64,000 nucleotides of DNA from Eutreptiella sp. 'Long Island Sound 2002' (lineage: Eukaryota; Euglenozoa; Euglenophyceae; Eutreptiales; Eutreptiaceae). Positions 1 through 12,900 of the stretch are shown here, one piece after another (position 1 is the stretch's first letter; each line of letters opens with the position of its first letter). A program made the translations under genes and the position numbers. The notes beneath the pieces are model-generated. The model was given only the letters and a program-made list of their open reading frames with translations, was not told where the DNA came from and did not search any database. The stretch covers positions 39,262,090 to 39,326,089 of the forward strand of contig OZ038382.1 of NCBI GenBank assembly GCA_964036045.1. The letters run 5' to 3'.

Positions 1-3000
1 CTTTCATTTTGGTACGCCACATTTATTGGATTTTCAGGTTGCTGCGTGGTGGTTGGCTAGGCTGTACGCGTGCTTTCGTAAAGTGGCACCTTTGGCCCTA
101 CCCGTTGAAGTTTCAGCTCTGGTCCACTGCCACCACACACCCACACTGCCATTGCACCCCCCGCCACCCCCGCGCGCGCGCTCGCTCGCCTCGTCTCGTC
201 AAGCCAAGGCATGGCTGGCTTGGCTCGGCATGGTATGGTATGGCTTGGTGCGAGAGCCAGGTGCTTTCATAATGAAGTGCGGTGCTACTTGCCGACACAA
301 TATCTCAAATTCGGGACTTTCTGTCAAGTTATTGCAGCTCCCCCTTCAGGGTTCTGGGAAGGCATTAGGCGACAATTTAGAAGGGGCATGTTCCATTTTT
401 TTGCAAAAACGTTTCATTTTGGTACGCCACATTTATTGGATTTCCAGGTTGCTGCGTGGTGGTTGGCTGGGCTGTACGCATGCTTTCGTAAAGTGGCACC
501 TTTGGCCCTACCCGTTGAAATTTTCGCTCTGGTCCACTGCCACCACACACCCACACTGCCATTGCACCCCCCGCCACCCCCGCGCGCGCGCTCGCTCGCC
601 TCGTCCCGTCAAGCCAAGGCATGGCTGGCTTGGCTTGGCATGGTATGGTATGGCTTGGTGCGAGAGCCAGGTGCTTTCATAATGAAGTGCGGTGATACTT
701 GCTGACACAACATCTCAAAATTGAATTCGGGACTTTCTGTCAAGTTATTGCAGCTCCCCCTTCAGGGTTCTGGGAAGGCATTAGGCGACAATTTAGAAGG
801 GGCATGTTCCATATTTTTGCAAAAAAAGTTTCATTTTGGTACGCCACATTTATTGGATTTTCAGGTTGCTGCGTGGTGGTTGGCTAGGCTGTACGCGTCC
901 TTTCGTAAAGTGGCACCTTTGGCCCTACCCGTTGAAGTTTTCGCTCTGGTCCACTGCCACCACACACCCACACTGCCATTGCACCCCCCGCCACCCCCGC
1001 GCGCGCGCTCGCTCGCCTCGTCTCGTCAAGCCAGGGCATGGCTGGCTTGGCTTGGCATGGTATGGTATGGCTTGGTGTGAGAGCCAGGTGCTTTCATAAT
1101 GAAGTGCGGTGCTACTTGCCGACACAATGTCTCAAAATTGAATTTGGGACTTTCTGTCAAATTATTGGAGCTCCCCCTTCAGGGTTTTGGGAAGGCATTA
1201 GGCGACAATTTAGAAGGGGCATGTTTCATATTTTTGCAAAAAAGTTTCATTTTGGTACGCCACATTTATTGGATTTCCAGGTTGCTGCGTGGTGGTTGGC
1301 TAGGCTGTACGCGTCCTTTCGTAAAGTGGCACCTTTGGCCTAACCCGTTGAAGTTTTCGCTCTGGTCCACTGCCACCACACACCCACACTGCCATTGCAT
1401 CCCCCGCCACCCCCGCACGCGCGCTCGCTCGCCTCGTCTCGTCAAGCCAAGGCATGGCTGGCTTGGCTTGGCATGGTATGGTATGGCTTGGTGCGAGAGC
1501 CAGGTGCTTTCATAATGAAGTGCGGTGCTACTTGCCGACACAATGTCTCAAAATTGAATTTGGGACTTTCTGTCAAATTATTGGAGCTCCCCCTTCAGGG
1601 TTTTGGGAAGGCATTAGGCGACAATTTAGAAGGGGCATGTTCCATATTTTTGCAAAAAAGTTTCATTTTGGTACGCCACATTTATTAGATTTCCAGGTTG
1701 CTGCGTGGTGGTTGGCTAGGCTGTACGCGTCCTTTCGTAAAGTGGCACCTTTGGCCTAACCCGTTGTAGTTTTCGCTCTGGTCCACTGCCACCACACACC
1801 CACACTGCCATTGCACTCCCCGCCACCCCCGCGCGCGCGCTCGCTCGCCTCGTCTCGTCAAGCCAGGGCATGGCTGGCTTGGCTTGGCATGGTATGGTAT
1901 AGCTTGGTGTGAGAGCCAGGTGCTTTCATAATGAAGTGCGGTGATACTTGCTGACGCAACATCTCAAAATTGAATTCGGGACTTTCTGTCAAATTATTGC
2001 AGCTCCCCCTTCAGGGTTCCGGGAAGGCATTAGGCGACAATTTAGAAGGGGCATGTTCCATATTTTTGCAAAAAAGTTTCATTTTGGTACGCCACATTTA
2101 TTGGATTTTCAGGTTGCTGCGTGGTGGTTGGCTAGGCTGTACGCGTGCTTTCCTAAAGTGGCACCTTTGGCCCTACCCGTTGAAGTTTTCGCTCTGGTCC
2201 ACTGCCACCACACACCCACACTGCCATTGCACCCCCCGCCACCCCCGCGCGCGCGCTCGCTCGCCTCGTCTCGTCAAGCCAAGGCATGGCTGGCTTGGCT
2301 TGGCATGGTATGGTATGGCTTGGTGCGAGAGCCAGGTGCTTTCATAATGAAGTGCGGTGCTACTTGCCGACACAATATCTCAAAATTGAATTCGGGACTT
2401 TCTGTCAAGTTACTGCAGCTCCCCCTTCAGGGTTCTGGGAAGGCATTAGGCGACAATTTAGAAGGGGCATGTTCCATATTTTTGCAAAAAAGTTTCATTT
2501 TGGTACGCCACATTTATTGGATTTTCAGGTTGCTGCGTGGTGGTTGGCTAGGCTGTACGCGTCCTTTCGTAAAGTGGCACCTTTGGCCCTACCCGTTGAA
2601 GTTTTCGCTCCGATCTACTGCCACCACACACCCACACTGCCATTGCACCCCCCGCCACCCCCGCGCGCGCGCTCGCTCGCCTCGTCTCGTCAAGCCAGGG
2701 CATGGCTGGCTTGGCTTGGCATGGTATGGTATGGCTTGGTGTGAGAGCCAGGTGCTTTCATAATGAAGTGCGGTGCTACTTGCCGACACAATATCTCAAA
2801 ATCGAATTCAGACTTTCTGTCAAATTATTGCAGCTCCCCCTTCAGGGTTCCGGGAAGGCATTAGGCGACAATTTAGAAGGGGCATGTTCCATATTTTTGC
2901 AAAAAGGTTTCATTTTGGTACGCCGCATTTATTGGATTTTCAGGCTGCTGCGTGGTGGTTGGCTAGGCTGTACGCGTGCTTTCGTAAAGTGGCACCTTTG

Positions 3001-4483
3001 GCCCTACCCGTTGAAGTTTTCGCTCTGGTCCACTGCCACCACACACCCACACTGCCATTGCACTCCCCGCCACCCGCGCGCGCGCGCTCGCTCGCCTCGT
3101 CTCGTCAAGCCAAGGCATGGCTGGCTTGGCTTGGCATCGTATGGTATGGCTTGGTGTGAGAGCCAGGTGCTTTCATAATGAAGTGCGGTGATACTTGCCG
3201 ACACAATATCTCAAATTCGGGACTTTCTGTCAAGTTATTGCAGCTCCCCCTTCAGGGTTCCGGGAAGGCATTAGGCGACAATTTAGAAGGGGCATGTTCC
3301 ATATTTTTGCAAAAAGGTTTCATTTTGGTACGCCACATTTATTGGATTTTTAGGTTACTGCGTGGTGGTTGGCTAGGCTGTACGCGTCCTCTCGTAAAGT
3401 GGCACCTTTGGCCCTACCCGTTGAAGTTTTCGCTCCGGTCCACTGCCACCACACACCCACACTGCCATTGCACCCCCCGCCACCCCCGCGCGCGCGCTCG
3501 CTCGCCTCGTCTCGTCAAGCCAAGGCATGGCTGGCTTGGCTTGGCATGGTATGGTATGGCTTGGTGCGAGAGCCAGGTGCTTTCATAATGAAGTGCGGTG
3601 CTACTTGCCGACACAATATCTCAAATTCGGGACTTTCTGTCAAGTTATTGCAGCTCCCCCTTCAGGGTTCTGGGAAGGCATTAGGCGACAATTTAGAAGG
3701 GGCATGTCCCATATTTTTGCAAAAAGGGTTCATTTTGGTACGCCACATTTATTGGATTTTCAGTTTGCTGCGTGGTGGTTGGCTGGGCTGTACGCGTTCT
3801 TTCCTAAAGTGGCACCTTTGGCCCTACCCGTTGAAGTTTTCGCTCCGATCCACTGCCACCACACACCCACACTGCCATTGCACCCCCCGCCACCCCCGCG
3901 CGCGCGCTCGCTCGCCTCGTCTCGTCAAGCCAGGGCATGGCTGGCTTGGCTTGGCATGGTATGGTATGGCTTGGTGTGAGAGCCAGGTGCTTTCATAATG
4001 AAGTGCGGTGCTACTTGCCGACACAATATCTCAAAATCGAACTCAGACTTTCTGTCAAATTATTGCAGCTCCCCCTTCAGGGTTCCGGGAAGGCATTAGG
4101 CGACAATTTAGAAGGGGCATGTTCCATATTTTTGCAAAAAGGTTTCATTTTGGTACGCCGCATTTATTGGATTTTCAGGTTGCTGCGTGGTGGTTGGCTA
4201 GGCTGTACGCGTGCTTTCGTAAAGTGGCACCTTTGGCCCTACCCGTTGAAGTTTTCGCTCTGGTCCACTGCCACCACACACCCACACTGCCATTGCACTC
4301 CCCGCCACCCCCGCGCGCGCGTTCGCTCGCCTCGTCTCGTCAAGCCAAGGCATGGCTGGCTTGGCTTGGCATGGTATGGTATGGCTTGGTGCGAGAGCCA
4401 GGTGCTTTCATAATGAAGTGCGGTGCTACTTGCCGACACAATATCTCAAAATTGAATTCGGGACTTTCTGTCAAGTTACTGCA

Positions 4484-7400
4484 GCTCCCCCTTCAGGGTT
4501 CTGGGAAGGCATTAGGCGACAATTTAGAAGGGGCATGTTCAAAATTTTTGCAAAAAAGTTTCATTTTGGTACGCCACATTTATTGGATTTTCAGGTTGCT
4601 GCGTGGTGGTTGGCTAGGCTGTATGTGTCCTTTCGTAAAGTGGCACCTTTGGCCCTACCCGTTGAAGTTTTCGCTCCGATCCACTGCCACCACACACCCA
4701 CACTGCCATTGCACCCCCTGCCACCCCCGCGCGCGCGCTCGCTCGCCTCGTCTCGTCAAGCCAGGGCATGGCTGGCTTGGCTTGGCATGGTATGGTATGG
4801 CTTCGTGTGAGTGCCAGGTGCTTTCATAATGAAGTGCGGTGCTACTTGCCGACACAATATCTCAAAATCGAATTCAGACTTTCTGTCAAATTATTGCAGC
4901 TCCCCCTTCAGGGTTCCGGGAAGGCATTAGGCGACAATTTAGAAGGGGCATGTTCCATATTTTTGCAAAAAGATTTCATTTTGGTACGCCGCATTTATTG
5001 GATTTTCAGGTTGCTGCGTGGTGGTTGGCTAGGCTGTACGCGTGCTTTCGTAAAGTGGCACGTTTGGCGCTACCCGTTGAAGTTTTCGCTCTGGTCCACT
5101 GCCACCACACACCCACACTGCCATTGCACTCCCCGCCACCCCCGCGCGCGCGCTCGCTCGCCTCGTCTCGTCAAGCCAAGGCATGGCTGGCTTGGCTTGG
5201 CATGGTATGGTATGGCTTGGTGTGAGAGCCAGGTGCTTTCATAATGAAGTGCGGTGATACTTGCCGACACAATATCTCCAATTCGGGACTTTCTGTCAAG
5301 TTATTGCAGCTCCCCCTTCAGGGTTCCGGGAGGGCATTAGGCGACAATTTAGAAGGGGCATGTTCCATATTTTTGCAAAAACGTTTCATTTTGGTACGCC
5401 ACATTTATTGGATTTCCAGGTTGCTGCGTGGTGGTTGGCTGGGCTGTACGCGTGCTTTCGTAAAGTGGCACCTTTGGCCCTACCCGTTGAATTTTTCGCT
5501 CTGGTCCACTGCCACCACACACCCACACTGCCATTGCACCCCCCGCCACCCCCGCGCGCGCGCTCGCTCGCCTCGTCTCGTCAAGCCAAGGCATGGCTGG
5601 CTTGGCTTGGCATGGTATGGAATGGCTTGGTGCGAGAGCCAGGTGCTTTCATAATGAAGTGCGGTGCTACTTGCCGACACAATATCTCAAAATTGAATTC
5701 GGGACTTTCTGTCAAGTTACTGCAGCTCCCCCTTCAGGGTTCTGGGAAGGCATTAGGCGACAATTTAGAAGGGGCATGTTCCATATTTTTGCAAAAAAGG
5801 TTCATTTTGGTACGCCCCATTTATTGGATTTTCAGGTTGCTGCGTGGTGGTTGGCTAGGCTGTACGCGTCCTTTCGTAAAGTGGCACCTTTGGCCCTACC
5901 CGTTGAAGTTTTCGCTCCGATCCACTGCCACCACACACCCACACTGCCATTGCACCCCCCGCCACCCCCGCGCGCGCGCTCGCTCGCCTCGTCTCGTCAA
6001 GCCAGGGCATGGCTGGCTTGGCTTGGCATGGTATGGTATGGCTTGGTGTGAGAGCCAGGTGCTTTCATAATGAAGTGCGGTGCTACTTGCCGACACAATA
6101 TCTCAAAATCGAATTCAGACTTTCTGTAAAATTATTGCAGCTCCCCCTTCAGGGTTCCGGGAAGGCATTAGGCGACAATTTAGAAGGGGCATGTTCCATA
6201 TTTTTGCAAAAAGATTTCATTTTGGTACGCCGCATTTATTGGATTTTCAGGTTGCTGCGTGGTGGTTGGCTAGGCTGTACGCGTGCTTTCGTAAAGTGGC
6301 ACCTTTGGCCCTACCCGTTGAAGTTTTCGCTCTGGTCCACTGCCACCACACACCCACACTGCCATTGCACTCCCCGCCACCCCCGCGCGCGCGCTCGCTC
6401 GCCTCGTCTCGTCAAGCCAAGGCATGGCTGGCTTGGCTTGGCATGGTATGGTATGGCTTGGTGCGAGAGCCAGGTGCTTTCATAATGAAGTGCGGTGCTA
6501 CTTGCCGACACAATATCTCAAAATTGAATTCGGGACTTTCTGTCAAGTTACTGCAGCTCCCCCTTCAGGGTTCTGGGAAGGCATTAGGCGACAATTTAGA
6601 AGGGGCATGTTCCATATTTCTGCAAAAAAGTTTCATTTTGGTACGCCACATTTATTGGATTTTCAGGTTGCTGCGTGGTGGTTGGCTAGGCTGTACGTGT
6701 CCTTTCGTAAAGTGGCACCTTTGGCCCTACCCGTTGAAGTTTTCGCTCCGATCCACTGCCACCACACACCCACACTGCCATTGCACCCCCTGCCGCCCCC
6801 GCGCGCGCGCTCGCTCGCCTCGTCTCGTCAAGCCAGGGCATGGCTGGCTTGGCTTGGCATGGTATGGTATGGCTTGGTGTGAGTGCCAGGTGCTTTCATA
6901 ATGAAGTGCGGTGCTACTTGCCGACACAATATCTCAAAATCGAATTCAGACTTTCTGTCAAATTATTGCAGCTCCCCCTTCAGGGTTCCGGGAAGGCATT
7001 AGGCGACAATTTAGAAGGGGCATGTTCCATATTTTTGGAAAAAAGTTTCATTTTGGTACGCCACATTTATTGGATTTTCAGGTTGCTGCGTGGTGGTTGG
7101 CTAGGCTGTATGTGTCCTTTCGTAAAGTGGCACCTTTGGCCCTACCCGTTGAAGTTTTCGCTCCGATCCACTGCCACCACACACCCACACTGCCATTGCA
7201 CCCCCTGCCGCCCCCGCGCGCGCGCTCGCTCGCCTCGTCTCGTCAAGCCAGGGCATGGCTGGCTTGGCTTGGCATGGTATGGTATGGCTTGGTGTGAGTG
7301 CCAGGTGCTTTCATAATGAAGTGCGGTGCTACTTGCCGACACAATATCTCAAAATCGAATTCAGACTTTCTGTCAAATTATTGCAGCTCCCCCTTCAGGG

Positions 7401-9950
7401 TTCTGGGAAGGCATTAGGCGACAATTTAGAAGGGGCATGTTCAAAATTTTTGCAAAAAAGTTTCATTTTGGTACGCCACATTTATTGGATTTTCAGGTTG
7501 CTGCGTGGTGGTTGGCTAGGCTGTATGTGTCCTTTCGTAAAGTGGCACCTTTGGCCCTACCCGTTGAAGTTTTCGCTCCGATCCACTGCCACCACACACC
7601 CACACTGCCATTGCACCCCCTGCCACCCCCGCGCGCGCGCTCGCTCGCCTCGTCTCGTCAAGCCAGGGCATGGCTGGCTTGGCTTGGCATGGTATGGTAT
7701 GGCTTCGTGTGAGTGCCAGGTGCTTTCATAATGAAGTGCGGTGCTACTTGCCGACACAATATCTCAAAATCGAATTCAGACTTTCTGTCAAATTATTGCA
7801 GCTCCCCCTTCAGGGTTCCGGGAAGGCATTAGGCGACAATTTAGAAGGGGCATGTTCCATATTTTTGCAAAAAGATTTCATTTTGGTACGCCGCATTTAT
7901 TGGATTTTCAGGTTGCTGCGTGGTGGTTGGCTAGGCTGTACGCGTGCTTTCGTAAAGTGGCACGTTTGGCGCTACCCGTTGAAGTTTTCGCTCTGGTCCA
8001 CTGCCACCACACACCCACACTGCCATTGCACTCCCCGCCACCCCCGCGCGCGCGCTCGCTCGCCTCGTCTCGTCAAGCCAAGGCATGGCTGGCTTGGCTT
8101 GGCATGGTATGGTATGGCTTGGTGTGAGAGCCAGGTGCTTTCATAATGAAGTGCGGTGATACTTGCCGACACAATATCTCCAATTCGGGACTTTCTGTCA
8201 AGTTATTGCAGCTCCCCCTTCAGGGTTCCGGGAGGGCATTAGGCGACAATTTAGAAGGGGCATGTTCCATATTTTTGCAAAAACGTTTCATTTTGGTACG
8301 CCACATTTATTGGATTTCCAGGTTGCTGCGTGGTGGTTGGCTGGGCTGTACGCGTGCTTTCGTAAAGTGGCACCTTTGGCCCTACCCGTTGAATTTTTCG
8401 CTCTGGTCCACTGCCACCACACACCCACACTGCCATTGCACCCCCCGCCACCCCCGCGCGCGCGCTCGCTCGCCTCGTCTCGTCAAGCCAAGGCATGGCT
8501 GGCTTGGCTTGGCATGGTATGGAATGGCTTGGTGCGAGAGCCAGGTGCTTTCATAATGAAGTGCGGTGCTACTTGCCGACACAATATCTCAAAATTGAAT
8601 TCGGGACTTTCTGTCAAGTTACTGCAGCTCCCCCTTCAGGGTTCTGGGAAGGCATTAGGCGACAATTTAGAAGGGGCATGTTCCATATTTTTGCAAAAAA
8701 GGTTCATTTTGGTACGCCCCATTTATTGGATTTTCAGGTTGCTGCGTGGTGGTTGGCTAGGCTGTACGCGTCCTTTCGTAAAGTGGCACCTTTGGCCCTA
8801 CCCGTTGAAGTTTTCGCTCCGATCCACTGCCACCACACACCCACACTGCCATTGCACCCCCCGCCACCCCCGCGCGCGCGCTCGCTCGCCTCGTCTCGTC
8901 AAGCCAGGGCATGGCTGGCTTGGCTTGGCATGGTATGGTATGGCTTGGTGTGAGAGCCAGGTGCTTTCATAATGAAGTGCGGTGCTACTTGCCGACACAA
9001 TATCTCAAAATCGAATTCAGACTTTCTGTAAAATTATTGCAGCTCCCCCTTCAGGGTTCCGGGAAGGCATTAGGCGACAATTTAGAAGGGGCATGTTCCA
9101 TATTTTTGCAAAAAGATTTCATTTTGGTACGCCGCATTTATTGGATTTTCAGGTTGCTGCGTGGTGGTTGGCTAGGCTGTACGCGTGCTTTCGTAAAGTG
9201 GCACCTTTGGCCCTACCCGTTGAAGTTTTCGCTCTGGTCCACTGCCACCACACACCCACACTGCCATTGCACTCCCCGCCACCCCCGCGCGCGCGCTCGC
9301 TCGCCTCGTCTCGTCAAGCCAAGGCATGGCTGGCTTGGCTTGGCATGGTATGGTATGGCTTGGTGCGAGAGCCAGGTGCTTTCATAATGAAGTGCGGTGC
9401 TACTTGCCGACACAATATCTCAAAATTGAATTCGGGACTTTCTGTCAAGTTACTGCAGCTCCCCCTTCAGGGTTCTGGGAAGGCATTAGGCGACAATTTA
9501 GAAGGGGCATGTTCCATATTTCTGCAAAAAAGTTTCATTTTGGTACGCCACATTTATTGGATTTTCAGGTTGCTGCGTGGTGGTTGGCTAGGCTGTACGT
9601 GTCCTTTCGTAAAGTGGCACCTTTGGCCCTACCCGTTGAAGTTTTCGCTCCGATCCACTGCCACCACACACCCACACTGCCATTGCACCCCCTGCCGCCC
9701 CCGCGCGCGCGCTCGCTCGCCTCGTCTCGTCAAGCCAGGGCATGGCTGGCTTGGCTTGGCATGGTATGGTATGGCTTGGTGTGAGTGCCAGGTGCTTTCA
9801 TAATGAAGTGCGGTGCTACTTGCCGACACAATATCTCAAAATCGAATTCAGACTTTCTGTCAAATTATTGCAGCTCCCCCTTCAGGGTTCCGGGAAGGCA
9901 TTAGGCGACAATTTAGAAGGGGCATGTTCCATATTTTTGGAAAAAAGTTT
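4484..9950 (+). repeat. Higher-order duplication, seven monomers, offset 2,902 bp
   Basis: About 4,484-7,048 recurs at about 7,386-9,950 with the same private variants at a constant offset of 2,902 bp. Shared markers include TGTTCAAAATTTTTGC (4,537 and 7,439), GGCTTCGTGTGAGTGCC (about 4,800 and 7,702), TTTCTGTAAAATTATTGC (about 6,121 and 9,023) and TTTTTGGAAAAAAG (about 7,033 and 9,935). Similarity breaks off just after the last marker and just before the first. The 340 bp between the copies is an ordinary monomer part. This looks like a recent unequal exchange or amplification of a seven-unit block. Confidence 0.9.
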
Positions 9951-12900
9951 TAATTTGGTACGCCGCATTTATTGGATTTTCAGGTTGCTGCGTGGTGGTT
10001 GGCTAGGCTGTACGCGTCCTTTCGTAAAGTGGCACCTTTGGCCCTACCCGTTGAAGTTTTCGCTCTGGTCCACTGCCACCACACACCCACACTGCCATTG
10101 CACTCCCCGCCACCCCCCCGCGCGCGCTCGCTCGCCTCGTCTCGTCAAGCCAAGGCATGGCTGGCTTGGCTTGGCATGGTATGGTATGGCTTGGTGTGAG
10201 AGCCAGGTGCTTTCATAATGAAGTGCGGTGATACTTGCCGACACAATATCTCCAATTCGGGACTTTCTGTCAAGTTATTGCAGCTCCCCCTTCAGGGTTC
10301 CGGGAAGGCATTAGGCGACAATTTAGAAGGGGCATGTTCCATATTTTTGCAAAAAGGTTTCATTTTGGTACGCCACATTTATTGGATTTTCAGGTTGCTG
10401 CGTGGTGGTTGGCTAGGCTGTACGCGTCCTTTCGTAAAGTGGCACCTTTGGCCCTACCAGTTGAAGTTTTCGCTCTGGTCCACTGCCACCACACACCCAC
10501 ACTGCCATTGCACCCCCCGCCACCCCCGCGCGCGCGCTCGCTCGCCTCGTCTCGTCAAGCCAAGGCATGGCTGGCTTGGCTTGGCATGGTATGGTATGGC
10601 TTGGTGCGAGAGCCAGGTGCTTTCATAATGAAGTGCGGTGCTACTTGCCGACACAATATCTCAAATTCGGGACTTTCTGTCAAGTTATTGCAGCTCCCCC
10701 TTCAGGGTTCTGGGAAGGCATTAGGCGACAATTTAGAAGGGGCATGTTCCATATTTTTGCAAAAACGTTTCATTTTGGTACGCCACATTTATTGGATTTC
10801 CAGGTTGCTGCGTGCTGGTTGGCTGGGCTGTACGCATGCTTTCGTAAAGTGGCACCTTTGGCCCTACCCGTTGAAGTTTTCGCTCTGGTCCACTGCCACC
10901 ACACACCCACACTGCCATTGCACCCCCCGCCACCCCCGCGCGTGCGCTCGCTCCTCTCGTCTCGTCAAGCCAAGGCATGGCTGGCTTGGCTTGGCATGGT
11001 ATGGTATGGCTTGGTGCGAGAGCCAGGTGCTTTCATAATGAAGTGCGGTGATACTTGCTGACACAACATCTCAAAATTGAATTCGGGACTTTCTGTCAAA
11101 TTATTGCAGCTCCCCCTTCAGGGTTCTGGGAAGGCATTAGGCGACAATTTAGAAGGGACATGTTCCATATTTTTGCAAAAAAGGTTCATTTTGGTACGCC
11201 ACATTTATTGGATTTTCAGGTTGCTGCGTGGTGGTTGGCTAGGCTGTACGCGTCCTTTCGTAAAGTGGCACCTTTGGCCCTACCCGTTGAAGTTTTCGCT
11301 CTGGTCCACTGCCACCACACACCCACACTGCCATTGCACCCCCCGCCACCCCCGCGCGCGCGCTCGCTCGCCTCGTCTCGTCAAGCCAGGGCATGGCTGG
11401 CTTGGCTTGGCATGGTATGGTATGGCTTGGTGTGAGAGCCAGGTGCTTTCATAATGAAGTGCGGTGCTACTTGCCGACACAATATCTCAAAATCGAATTC
11501 GGGACTTTCTGTCAAATTATTGCAGCTCCCCCTTCAGGGTTCTGGGAAAGCATTAGGCGACAGTTTAGAAGGGGCATGTTCCATATTTTTGCAAAAAAGT
11601 TTCATTTTGGTACGCCACATTTATTGGATTTTCAGGTTGCTGCGTGGTGGTTGGCTAGGCTGTACGCGTCCTTTCGTAAAGTGGCACCTTTGGCCCTACC
11701 CGTTGAAGTTTTCGCTCTGGTCCACTGCCACCACACACCCACACTGCCATTGCACTCCCCGCCACCCCCGCGCGCGCGCTCGCTCGCCTCGTCTCGTCAA
11801 GCCAAGGCATGGCTGGCTTGGCTTGGCATGGTATGGTATGGCTTGGTGCGAGAGCCAGGTGCTTTCATAATGAAGTGCGGTGCTACTTGCCGACACAATA
11901 TCTCAAAATTGAATTCGGGACTTTCTGTCAAGTTACTGCAGCTCCCCCTTCAGGGTTCTGGGAAGGCATTAGGCGACAATTTAGAAGGGGCATGTTCCAT
12001 ATTTTTGCAAAAAAGTTTCATTTTGGTACGCCACATTTATTGGATTTTCAGGTTGCTGCGTGGTGGTTGGCTAGGCTGTACGTGTCCTTTCGTAAAGTGG
12101 CACCTTTGGCCCTACCCGTTGAAGTTTTCGTTCCGATCCACTGCCACCACACACCCACACTGCCATTGCACCCCCTGCCACCCCCGCGCGCGCGCTCACT
12201 CGCCTCGTCTCGTCAAGCCAGGGCATGGCTGGCTTGGCTTGGCATGGTATGGTATGGCTTGGTGTGAGTGCCAGGTTCTTTCATAATGAAGTGCGGTGCT
12301 ACTTGCCGACACAATATCTCAAAATCGAATTCAGACTTTCTGTCAAATTATTGCAGCTCCCCCTTCAGGGTTCCGGGAAGGCATTAGGCGACAATTTAGA
12401 AGGGGCATGTTCCATATTTTTGCAAAAAGGTTTCATTTTGGTACGCCGCATTTATTGGATTTTCAGGTTGCTGCGTGGTGGTTGGCTAGGCTGTACGCAT
12501 GCTTTCGTAAAGTGGCACCTTTGGCCCTACCCGTTGAAGTTTTCGCTCTGGTCCACTGCCACCACACACCCACACTGCCATTGCACCCCCCGCCACCCCC
12601 GCGCGCGCGCTCGCTCGCCTCGTCTCGTCAAGCCAAGGCATGGCTGGCTTGGCTTGGCATGGTATGGTATGGCTTGGTGCGAGAGCCAGGTGCTTTCATA
12701 ATGAAGTGCGGTGCTACTTGCCGACACAATATCTCAGATTCGGGACTTTCTGTCAAGTTATTGCAGCTCCCCCTTCAGGGTTCTGGGAAGGCATTAGGCG
12801 ACAATTTAGAAGGGGCATGTTCCATATTTTTGCAAAAACGTTTCATTTTGGTACGCCACATTTATTGGATTTCCAGGTTGCTGCGTGCTGGTTGGCTGGG

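Noticed and set aside
40-70. tRNA-like A-box (TGGCTAGGCTG) in each satellite unit
   Set aside because: It does not fit the A-box at a fixed position (A expected, G found), and no B-box or cloverleaf is seen at a suitable distance.
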